Source: Bacteroidales bacterium (GTDB lineage: Bacteria > Bacteroidota > Bacteroidia > Bacteroidales > P3). Taken from it: 6,091 nucleotides of DNA. Location: assembly GCA_017988355.1 (NCBI GenBank), contig JAGNRX010000075.1, forward strand, positions 1 to 6,091. Reading direction: 5' to 3'. The translations under genes and the position numbers were made by a program. The notes beneath the pieces are model-generated. The model made no database searches. It was not told the DNA's origin and saw only the letters and a program-made list of their open reading frames with translations. Positions within the stretch are counted from its first letter, which is position 1; every line of letters starts with the position of its first letter. Positions 1-6,091 of the stretch are shown one piece after another.

Positions 1-1
1 A

Positions 2-172
2 ATAATACCTAAGATAACAAGATATAGGATTGAGAAGTACAAAGAGAAAATGAAAAAAGAAAACCCTGAACTCTTTAAAAATCAAGATAGAGGATATACA
101 GGAAAAATTCACCCAGCCTTAAAGAAATACTATAAAGAAGAAGATAATAATATTAACAATAATACTAAATGA
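2..172 (+). CDS. C-terminal end of an unrecognised lysine-rich protein (partial, 5' end outside window)
   Basis: An open frame runs without a stop from the left edge of the window to TGA at 170-172, giving 56 residues that start IIPKITRYRIEKYKEKMKKE. The fragment is strongly charged and rich in Lys and Glu, has no membrane segment, and ends in an Asn-rich tail (NNINNNTK), which looks like a soluble C-terminus. Its TGA overlaps the ATG of the downstream YfhO-family gene in an ATGA arrangement, the usual sign of translational coupling within an operon. This is the main reason for treating it as real. I do not recognise the family from this tail and assign no function. An internal ATG at 50 could start a 40-residue ORF, but the frame stays open upstream of it, so a truncated longer gene is more likely. 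Confidence 0.66.
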   Translation: MIPKITRYRIEKYKEKMKKENPELFKNQDRGYTGKIHPALKKYYKEEDNNINNNTK

Positions 173-2766
173 AGAAAGAAAACCCTTTAAAGAAATTCCT
201 ACCACATTTAATAGCTATAGCTGTTTTTTTGGTAATAAGTCTAATTTACTTTTCTCCAGTTCTAAAAGGATTAGAGCTTCGTCAGAGCGATATGACAAAC
301 GCAACAGGAGTTGGAAAAGAACTTGCGGACTATAGAGAAGCAACAGGACATGGTGCATCGTGGACTAATTCATTATTTAGTGGTATGCCCTCCTATCAAA
401 TTCAAGGACCTTCAACCAATAATGTTTTTGGGCCAATAAGTACCCCTCTTAAACTTTGGGGATTTCAATTAGACTTAGGCGTTATGTTCCTTTACATGTT
501 AGGGTTCTATGTTTTTGCAATAACTCTTGGCATAAGTCCTTGGCTAGGAATTATTGCTGGAGTTTCATTTGCCCTTGCCTCCTATAATATAATAATTATT
601 GAGGTTGGACATATAACAAAAGCATGGGCAATGGCTATGATGGCACCTATCTTTGGAGGCATGATGTTAGTTTTTAAAAAGAAATACTTGACAGGAATAG
701 CAATCTTTATTCTCGCTCTTGGTCTTCAGATAAACTTCAACCACATTCAGATTACATATTATACTATGCTTGCTGGTTTTATTCTTGCAATTTCATATTT
801 CATTTTTGCAATTAAAGAAAAGCAAATCAAGACATATATTATAAGTGGTTTAATACTTATTGCAGGAGCTTTAATTGCTGTTTTACCTATGGCAGCTCAA
901 CTAAAAATGAACTCTCAGTATGTTTCTCACACAATGAGAGGTGGTTCTGAAATAACGGTTAAACCTGTTGGTGACACAAAAACAAAGAACGATAAAGGTC
1001 TAACAATTGATTACGCATACCAGTGGAGCTATGGAATTGGAGAAAGTCTCTCTGTTCTAATCCCTGATGCAAGAGGTGGCGGAGGTTCAGACCAGAGATT
1101 TGAAGATAACGCTAAAAATAGAATTAATCAAATTCAAACCGTTGCACCAGCTCGTCAATCAGATCCAAACATTAATCAAGTTGTTCAACAATATGCCGGA
1201 GCAACTTATTGGGGAGAGCAACCTTTCACAGCTGGAACAATGTATTTCGGAGCAATAATTATCTTTCTTGCTTTCTTAGGACTAATCTTAGTTAAGGGAC
1301 CTGAACGTTGGTGGCTACTTATTGCAACCATTCTTGCCTTCATTCTCTCTTGGGGTAGTAATTTTATGGCAGTTAATGAGTTCCTTTTCCATAACCTTCC
1401 TCTATATAATAAGTTTAGAACCCCTTCAATGGCACTTGTTCTTGCAAATGTAACCTTAATCATCCTTGCAATTTTAGGACTTAAAGAATTCTTTTCAAAA
1501 GACTTAGATATAAATAAAAAGAAGAAAGCATTATATATTTCAGGTGGAATTGTTGGAGGCATAACTCTTATTTCTGCATTAGTTCCAAGCTTATTAGCTT
1601 CATTCTCTGCAAGTGGCGATTCTGTTTACCAAGACTATTTAGGTGCAAGCTATATTCAAGCATTAGTTGATGATAGAAAAGCATTATTTGTTTCCGATGC
1701 TTGGCGTTCATTTTTATTTATTTCAGCAGCTTTCTTTGCATTGTTTTTCTTTGCATTTGACAAGATTAAGAAAGAATATATAGCTGTTCTTATTCTTGGC
1801 TTACTAATCATATTTGACCTTTGGGGAGTTGATAAACGTTATTTATCAGACCAAAACTTTGTGAAATCGCAAGAGATAAATATCTACCCAACAAGTGCAG
1901 ACAATGAAATCTTTGAAATGGTTAAACAAAACAATACTAATCATTATAGAGTTTTCAACCTATCAGTAAACACATTCAACGATGCAACAACCTCTTACTT
2001 CCATCCCTCAATTGGTGGATACCATGGAGCAAAACTTCAAAGATACCAAGACATTATCGATTTCTACTTCCTTAACAAAAGCTATGTTCAAAATGATTTA
2101 AGAGACCCAGAGAAACTAAGCTCAAATCCTATTCGTCAGTTCTATTCAGCATATCAGGGTCAGCTTTCTGCAAATATGGGAGTTGTTAATATGTTAGACA
2201 CCAAGTTCTTTATCCTACCAACACCTGAAGGAGGAAAAGCATATCCTAACCCAGAGGCAATGGGTGCAGCATGGTTTGTTCCTCAAATTGATTGGGCTAA
2301 GGATGCGAATGAAGAAATCTTAAAGCTTGATAATTTCAATCCAAAAGAAGTTGCAATCATTGATATTAGATTTAAAGATGTGGTTAAGCCGATTGCATCT
2401 TTCGACTCCTTAGCAACCATTAAGTTTGAGAAAGCTTCGGACAATAATCCTGAATATGCCAAATACACAACAAGTTCAAAGTCTGATGGCATAATGGTTT
2501 GTTCAGAAATCTATTACGATGAAGATTGGAAAGCGTTTATTGATGGAAAAGAAACGCCATATTTTAGAGCAAACTACATCCTAAGAGCAATTAATGTTCC
2601 AGCAGGAAACCATGTTGTTGAGTTTAAATTGGAGTCTAATGCATTCAAAACCTTTAATTTCATCTCACTTGTAGGTTCAATATTGGTAGTTCTAATTGTA
2701 CTTTTAGCTATCTTCTACCCTATCTACAATAATAGAAAAGAAGTAAAAATTAAATTAAAAAAATAA
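169..2766 (+). CDS. YfhO-family (GT-C-like) integral membrane protein, putative glycosyltransferase
   Basis: This 865-residue protein matches the YfhO family in its long Bacteroidota form. I count about 14 membrane helices, near residues 11-29, 103-121, 123-144, 153-169, 173-189, 197-215, 222-243, 355-375, 381-397, 420-438, 456-478, 513-531, 535-552 and 829-851. Positive clusters (KKK at 170-172, KEKQIK at 216-221, KKKK at 450-453, DKIKK at 531-535 and the Lys-rich tail) all fall on the cytoplasmic side of this model. Periplasmic parts are loop 30-102, loop 244-354 and a large domain at about 553-828. Recognisable family wording includes SGMPSYQ (71-77), YWGEQPFTAG (347-356), FRTPSM (416-421) and GGYHGAKLQRYQD (616-628). 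Asp41 in the first periplasmic loop sits where GT-C enzymes usually carry a catalytic acid (inference). In Bacillus, YfhO takes part in lipoteichoic acid glycosylation; the substrate here is unknown. The start is fixed by an in-frame TAA at 166-168. It is the second gene of the apparent operon. Confidence 0.93.
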   Translation: MKKENPLKKFLPHLIAIAVFLVISLIYFSPVLKGLELRQSDMTNATGVGKELADYREATGHGASWTNSLFSGMPSYQIQGPSTNNVFGPISTPLKLWGFQLDLGVMFLYMLGFYVFAITLGISPWLGIIAGVSFALASYNIIIIEVGHITKAWAMAMMAPIFGGMMLVFKKKYLTGIAIFILALGLQINFNHIQITYYTMLAGFILAISYFIFAIKEKQIKTYIISGLILIAGALIAVLPMAAQLKMNSQYVSHTMRGGSEITVKPVGDTKTKNDKGLTIDYAYQWSYGIGESLSVLIPDARGGGGSDQRFEDNAKNRINQIQTVAPARQSDPNINQVVQQYAGATYWGEQPFTAGTMYFGAIIIFLAFLGLILVKGPERWWLLIATILAFILSWGSNFMAVNEFLFHNLPLYNKFRTPSMALVLANVTLIILAILGLKEFFSKDLDINKKKKALYISGGIVGGITLISALVPSLLASFSASGDSVYQDYLGASYIQALVDDRKALFVSDAWRSFLFISAAFFALFFFAFDKIKKEYIAVLILGLLIIFDLWGVDKRYLSDQNFVKSQEINIYPTSADNEIFEMVKQNNTNHYRVFNLSVNTFNDATTSYFHPSIGGYHGAKLQRYQDIIDFYFLNKSYVQNDLRDPEKLSSNPIRQFYSAYQGQLSANMGVVNMLDTKFFILPTPEGGKAYPNPEAMGAAWFVPQIDWAKDANEEILKLDNFNPKEVAIIDIRFKDVVKPIASFDSLATIKFEKASDNNPEYAKYTTSSKSDGIMVCSEIYYDEDWKAFIDGKETPYFRANYILRAINVPAGNHVVEFKLESNAFKTFNFISLVGSILVVLIVLLAIFYPIYNNRKEVKIKLKK

Positions 2767-2784
2767 TCTAAAACAATAGAAAAC

Positions 2785-2850
2785 ATGAAAAGAATTATTA
2801 GTCTGACAATCTATTTTGTCGCTCTATTAATTGGCATTCAAGCCTATTCT
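2785..2850 (+). other. Signal peptide of the S9 peptidase
   Basis: Residues 1-22 have the three-part layout of a Sec signal: a basic start (MKR), a hydrophobic core (about IISLTIYFVALLIGI) and a small-residue site A-Y-S before Gln23. Cleavage after Ala20 is an alternative. No cysteine lies at the cleavage site, so a lipoprotein is unlikely and export to the periplasm or beyond is expected. Confidence 0.85.
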
Positions 2851-5283
2851 CAAACAGAATTACGCCAACCCTTTATTATGGATACAATAAATAATAAGGG
2901 AGAAAAACTTGATATAACATCCTTTATTGGTGTTCCAAGCTACGAGAACTTGAAAACATCGAAGAACTTCATAACGATAGACGAAAATCAATTAATTAAG
3001 ATTGAAAAACCAACAGAAAATTCATATAAGATAAACACTTATGTTTCTAATATCATTGTTAATTCCTATCAAAAAACAACACTTAATGTGTTTTGTACCG
3101 ATAAGGTAAAGATTGGACTTAATGGAGAAATGATTAAGGAAAGACTATTAACAAAGGATTCTTTAACAGATGACTCCAAGATATCAAAAGAAATAACCTT
3201 AGAGCCAGGGAAGCATATAATATCTATTACTGTAATAACATCTACTGAGAACCCTAACCACGAGCTTCGTTTTAGCTTTGAGGGTGGTGAAATAAAGACT
3301 ATTAATAAAGAAACAAAGGATAGTAACTATGGTCTAACCCTAAAAGAAATGTTAGGAGGAAGAAATATCTATAACACTTCAATTTCACCTTCTGGCAAAT
3401 ATGTAATGGTTAAGTACTACGATGCAGACAGCAAGGGTAAAAGACAATACGGATACTTAGTGGCTAATAAAGATAAAACATTATTCTTTGAAGAAGGTAA
3501 CACTTCAACCCAGTGGGCTGAAAAAGATATATTCTTTAATGATAAGAACGAAGATATACTATATTATTTCGATAAGGTAAATGATAATAGAAGACTTATA
3601 AAACAAAACCTATTAGGAGTTAAAACCGTTGTTGCAGAAAATCTTCCAGAGGGTTCACTTAATATTTTACCAAACAAAACTCAAAATGCAATCCTAACCC
3701 AAACCATAAAGGTAGATAATTCCAAAGATGACTTAAGACAGTACTTACTACCTGATGATAGAATTGATGGCTGGAGAACTCGTAGTTTGTTATCAATCTA
3801 TAATTTTGAAACACAGCAAATACAACCCCTCACCTATGGTTACCGCTCAACCTATTTAAATGATTATAATGCAAAGACTAACTCTATACTGTTATCTGTA
3901 AGCTACGACAATATAACACAAAGACCATTTAGCCAAACATCTATTTATGAGATGAATTTAGACAGCTTTAAGGTTGACACAATTGTTAAGGAAGAAGGAT
4001 TTGTTTCAAGTGCAAGTTATATTCCTAACACTGATTTCATTGTCATAAAAGCAAGTGGAGAAGCATTTAACGGAATTGGTAATACATTAAAGAAAAATGT
4101 TATCCCTAATGCCTACCACGGAATGTTATTCCTAATGGATAAGAAAACAAAAGAAGTTGAATGTATTTCAAAAAACTTTGACCCATCAATCTCCAGCATA
4201 AAGATAACAGAAAACAAAACAATCTATTTCACAGCCGAAAACAAAGACTCCGTTTCCTTATATGTTTATAGCTTAGACAACAAAGACATTAAAAGGATAG
4301 AAACCAACTTAGATATAGTATCGGGATTTGACATAAATAGCACAGGAAAAGAAATAACATTCTTTGGTCAAAACTATAACGACTTCCCAATAGTTTATCT
4401 AAAAGATAATCAAAAGAACCATAAGATATACCAAGCAAAAGATAAAACCAACTTAGCACTTGGAGAAATGAATACTTGGGACTTCAGCTTCAAAGGAACA
4501 AAAATCAATGGACGCTACTACCTACCTCAAGACTTTGATTCACAAAAGAAATACCCAATGATTGTATATTATTATGCAGGAACAAGCCCAACAGATAGAA
4601 GCTTTGAAATGCGTTATTCAGCATACCTCTACACAGCTCAAGGCTATGTAGTATATGTTTTAAACCCAAGTGGAACAACAGGCTGGGGACAAGAATTTGC
4701 CTCACGCCACGTAAACGCATGGGGAGAAAGAACAGCAGACGAAATAATCTACGGAGTAAAAGAATTCACAAAACAACATTCATTCGTAGATGCAACAAAA
4801 ATTGGATGTATGGGAGCAAGCTATGGAGGATTTATGACACAGCTCTTACAAACCAAAACCGACATATTCGCTTGTGCAATATCACACGCAGGCATATCCG
4901 ACATAACATCCTATTGGGGTGAAGGCTACTGGGGTTATTCCTACTCATCAGGAGCAACAGCAAACTCCTACCCTTGGAATAGAAGAGATATCTATGTTGA
5001 CAGAAGTCCCTTATTCAATGCAGATAAAATCAATACCCCTATATTATTATTACACGGAGATGCTGACACTAATGTTCCAATAGGAGAAAGTATTCAAATG
5101 TATAACGCCTTAAAGATATTAGGAAAGGATGTAGAGTTTATAACCGTAAAAGGAGAAAACCACGGCATAGTTGACTACGAAAAAAGATTAAAATGGAATA
5201 ATACCATCTACGCCTATTTCGCAAAATACCTAAAATCACAAGACTCTTGGTGGAATGCAATGTATCCAAAAACTCAGCTATAA
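2785..5283 (+). CDS. Secreted S9-family (prolyl oligopeptidase / DPP IV-like) serine peptidase
   Basis: This 832-residue serine peptidase is predicted to cleave peptides outside the cytoplasm. Residues 1-22 form a signal peptide (Lys-Arg, hydrophobic core, then AYS before Gln23); there is no lipobox. Residues about 24-168 form a strand-rich module, about 185-560 fit the S9 beta-propeller, and about 570-820 are the alpha/beta-hydrolase domain. The catalytic triad is visible: Ser679 in GASYGGF, Asp761 in HGDADTNVP and His793 in GENHG. Tyr597 in YYYAG aligns with the oxyanion-hole tyrosine of DPP IV. The stretches LNPSGTTGWGQEF (626-638) and SHAGISDITSYWGEGYWGYS (700-719) are typical of Bacteroidota S9 peptidases. 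I do not find the DPP IV Glu-Glu motif that anchors a free N-terminus, so dipeptidyl-peptidase specificity is not established. The gene starts 18 bases after the YfhO-family stop, in the same frame, with an A-rich leader and no visible promoter, so co-transcription is likely. Confidence 0.95.
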   Translation: MKRIISLTIYFVALLIGIQAYSQTELRQPFIMDTINNKGEKLDITSFIGVPSYENLKTSKNFITIDENQLIKIEKPTENSYKINTYVSNIIVNSYQKTTLNVFCTDKVKIGLNGEMIKERLLTKDSLTDDSKISKEITLEPGKHIISITVITSTENPNHELRFSFEGGEIKTINKETKDSNYGLTLKEMLGGRNIYNTSISPSGKYVMVKYYDADSKGKRQYGYLVANKDKTLFFEEGNTSTQWAEKDIFFNDKNEDILYYFDKVNDNRRLIKQNLLGVKTVVAENLPEGSLNILPNKTQNAILTQTIKVDNSKDDLRQYLLPDDRIDGWRTRSLLSIYNFETQQIQPLTYGYRSTYLNDYNAKTNSILLSVSYDNITQRPFSQTSIYEMNLDSFKVDTIVKEEGFVSSASYIPNTDFIVIKASGEAFNGIGNTLKKNVIPNAYHGMLFLMDKKTKEVECISKNFDPSISSIKITENKTIYFTAENKDSVSLYVYSLDNKDIKRIETNLDIVSGFDINSTGKEITFFGQNYNDFPIVYLKDNQKNHKIYQAKDKTNLALGEMNTWDFSFKGTKINGRYYLPQDFDSQKKYPMIVYYYAGTSPTDRSFEMRYSAYLYTAQGYVVYVLNPSGTTGWGQEFASRHVNAWGERTADEIIYGVKEFTKQHSFVDATKIGCMGASYGGFMTQLLQTKTDIFACAISHAGISDITSYWGEGYWGYSYSSGATANSYPWNRRDIYVDRSPLFNADKINTPILLLHGDADTNVPIGESIQMYNALKILGKDVEFITVKGENHGIVDYEKRLKWNNTIYAYFAKYLKSQDSWWNAMYPKTQL

Positions 5284-5331
5284 AAGGTATAAACTAAAAA
5301 GTAATAAACAGCCTTAAAACACAAACTATTG

Positions 5332-5366
5332 ATTGTAGAGACGCCAATTTGGGCGTCTCTAATTGT
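5332..5366. repeat. Possible dispersed palindromic repeat, GTAGAGACG type, with short flanking repeats
   Basis: The palindrome contains GTAGAGACGCC, and I recall similar GTAGAGACG-type inverted repeats as dispersed intergenic elements in Bacteroidota and cyanobacterial genomes. It is flanked by ATTGT on both sides (5332-5336 and 5362-5366), which could be a 5-base target duplication or chance in AT-rich DNA. The left ATTGT shares its last base with the stem. Only one copy is present in this window, so dispersed status is an inference from memory. Confidence 0.35.
5336..5361 (+). terminator. GC-rich hairpin, probable terminator after the S9 peptidase gene
   Basis: A perfect 10-bp stem lies 52 bases after the S9 stop codon. 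The left arm, TAGAGACGCC (5336-5345), pairs with GGCGTCTCTA (5352-5361) around a 6-base loop. It is the only GC-rich structure in an AT-rich gap. The sequence after it is T-rich but interrupted (AATTGTTTTACTGAGCTTCTTTATTTGTTT) rather than a clean T run, so termination may be moderate. The stem also resembles a dispersed palindromic repeat with a GTAGAGACG core; the two roles are compatible. Confidence 0.62.
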
Positions 5367-5390
5367 TTTACTGAGCTTCTTTATTTGTTT

Positions 5391-5419
5391 AATACAATTA
5401 TTTATAAATAAATTGTATT
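5391..5419. promoter_or_regulatory. Near-perfect A/T palindrome, candidate operator upstream of the orphan gene
   Basis: The arms AATACAATT (5391-5399) and AATTGTATT (5411-5419) are exact reverse complements. The centre, ATTTATAAAT (5400-5409), is itself a perfect palindrome, so the whole 29-base block is symmetric except for one extra A at 5410. The right arm overlaps the candidate -7 promoter element at 5416-5423, a usual position for a repressor operator. As RNA it would also form a weak A-U hairpin followed by TTTTTG, so a second weak terminator is an alternative. No regulator gene is visible in the window. Confidence 0.4.
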
Positions 5420-5423
5420 TTTG
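5416..5423 (+). promoter_or_regulatory. Candidate Bacteroidota-type -7 promoter element for the orphan gene
   Basis: TATTTTTG matches the TAnnTTTG consensus of the Bacteroidota primary sigma factor. It lies 38 bases upstream of the ATG at 5462, leaving a short leader, and after the hairpin that ends the previous unit. No good TTTG-type -33 element is found at the usual spacing; the nearest TTTG (5384-5387) is about 28 bases away, which is too far. In AT-rich DNA the -7 match could arise by chance. Confidence 0.38.
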
Positions 5424-5461
5424 TTGTGTGATTATCAACAAGAGAATTAAAATTATAATTC

Positions 5462-6079
5462 ATGAAAAACAATAAAGCCATAAGTCAATTATTAAAAGCG
5501 CTAGAAATAACCATAGAGGATGATAATATAATCATAAGTTGCGATGATTCAGCATTAAGAGATGCATATTATAAACTTAAAGATGAAGACCATTCTATTA
5601 CAGAGGAGTTCTACATATTTGTCCGCAATGAATTTCTAAACTACCTTTCCCAGCAATTAGAACCATTTATTCAATTTGCATTTTCCTGCCCAGAAAACAT
5701 CGTATGTGACTCATATAGGCATTGTGAAAGAGGAAACAAAAACGATGAGGGAGAGCAGTTTTGGCCTTACATACAAAGTGATATAGAAATGTTTCAATAT
5801 GTATATAGTGATTATGTTGAAAAAGAAGAGAAACTATCCATCATACACACTCCAAACCAACCACTTAAGCTCAAATTCATTCATAATCACACTCCCAATG
5901 AAAACAAATACACAAAGAAAGATTTCACTGAATTTGAAATCATAGCTTATGAAATACTTCAAAGAGACAAGAAACGTAATGAAGATTATATAGAAATGTT
6001 AGACAATACCAGTAGTGAAAAAGACCCAGTTCTTTTGTTTAGAACAGAGGCGAAGAATTATTACAAACAATCAGAATAG
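5462..6079 (+). CDS. Acidic soluble protein of unknown function (205 residues)
   Basis: I do not recognise this protein. The start is well defined: an in-frame TAA lies at 5456-5458 and the next Met is residue 110. There is no signal peptide and no membrane segment, so it should be cytoplasmic. The N-terminal half (about 1-75) looks mostly helical, with an acidic stretch (EDDNIIISCDDS, 19-30) and an amphipathic block (EEFYIFVRNEFLNYLSQQLEPFIQFAF, 48-74). Three cysteines are evenly spaced at 76, 82 and 88, with His87 next to the last. A central aromatic stretch (FWPYIQ, 100-105) is followed by a Lys/Asn-rich linker (about 137-153) and a charged helical C-terminus (154-205). Acidic residues are abundant overall. 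It follows the hairpin and a candidate promoter, so it is probably transcribed separately from the S9 gene. Codon use is AT-rich like its neighbours, with no clear sign of transfer. Confidence 0.77.
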   Translation: MKNNKAISQLLKALEITIEDDNIIISCDDSALRDAYYKLKDEDHSITEEFYIFVRNEFLNYLSQQLEPFIQFAFSCPENIVCDSYRHCERGNKNDEGEQFWPYIQSDIEMFQYVYSDYVEKEEKLSIIHTPNQPLKLKFIHNHTPNENKYTKKDFTEFEIIAYEILQRDKKRNEDYIEMLDNTSSEKDPVLLFRTEAKNYYKQSE

Positions 6080-6091
6080 ATAGTATATCAA

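Noticed and set aside
50..172. A complete 40-residue small gene starting at ATG 50
   Set aside because: The same frame is open to the window edge, so this is more simply the tail of a longer gene cut by the window.
1067..1258. 63-codon + strand frame inside the YfhO-family gene
   Set aside because: It is an out-of-frame shadow over the Gln/Asn-rich periplasmic loop of the real gene.
1206..1562. 118-codon open frame on the minus strand inside the YfhO-family gene
   Set aside because: It is antisense to a clearly conserved membrane-protein region, has no leader or promoter signal, and its translation resembles no protein.
2283..2492. 69-codon minus-strand frame near the end of the YfhO-family gene
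   Set aside because: It is antisense to the conserved C-terminal periplasmic domain and has no supporting signal.
2764..2784. Possible fusion of the YfhO-family and S9 proteins, which share a reading frame across the gap
   Set aside because: A clean TAA separates them and the S9 product begins with a proper signal peptide, so they are two proteins.
4505..4922. Short frames on both strands (4505-4720 minus, 4719-4922 plus) in the S9 catalytic domain
   Set aside because: Both overlap the most conserved part of the peptidase, including the nucleophile region, and have no start signals of their own.
5687..5725. Zinc-finger reading of Cys76, Cys82 and Cys88 in the 205-residue protein
   Set aside because: The CxxC pairs expected of common zinc fingers are absent and only three widely spaced cysteines are present, so no metal-site feature was called.
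1..6091. CRISPR array, tRNA, rRNA, insertion sequence or known defence system
   Set aside because: No regularly spaced repeats, RNA-gene signatures, transposase or defence-gene motifs were seen on either strand.

Overview
The window is AT-rich, with all genes on the + strand, and its proteins and signals point to the Bacteroidota, probably a Bacteroidales-like or related member. Three things support this. The first large gene is the long Bacteroidota form of a YfhO-family membrane protein. The second is a secreted S9 peptidase whose catalytic-domain wording is typical of that phylum. Starts are preceded by A/T-rich leaders without a clear Shine-Dalgarno sequence, and one candidate promoter carries the Bacteroidota-style -7 element TAnnTTTG. 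The genus cannot be fixed from this sequence.

Layout. Positions 2-172 hold the C-terminal end of an unrecognised, lysine-rich protein whose gene begins outside the window. Its stop overlaps the start of the YfhO-family gene (169-2766) as ATGA. After 18 bases comes a gene for a secreted S9 (prolyl oligopeptidase / DPP IV-like) serine peptidase (2785-5283). These three genes look like one co-transcribed, co-directional unit. The 178-base gap at 5284-5461 holds a strong GC-rich hairpin (5336-5361), likely the operon's terminator, which may also be a copy of a dispersed palindromic repeat. The gap also holds an almost perfect 29-base A/T palindrome (5391-5419) that overlaps a candidate promoter. 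A standalone gene for a 205-residue acidic soluble protein of unknown function (5462-6079) follows. The last 12 bases (6080-6091) show nothing.

How the genes may work together. The YfhO-family protein is predicted to be a 14-helix GT-C-type membrane glycosyltransferase with a large periplasmic domain. The S9 peptidase has a signal peptide and should act in the periplasm or outside the cell. Both are therefore envelope functions, but a shared pathway is only suggested by adjacency. The final gene has its own promoter-like region and is probably a separate transcription unit.

I see no CRISPR array, tRNA, rRNA, insertion sequence or recognisable defence system. The best candidates for something undescribed are the orphan 205-residue protein with its palindromic promoter region, and the palindromic hairpin element.
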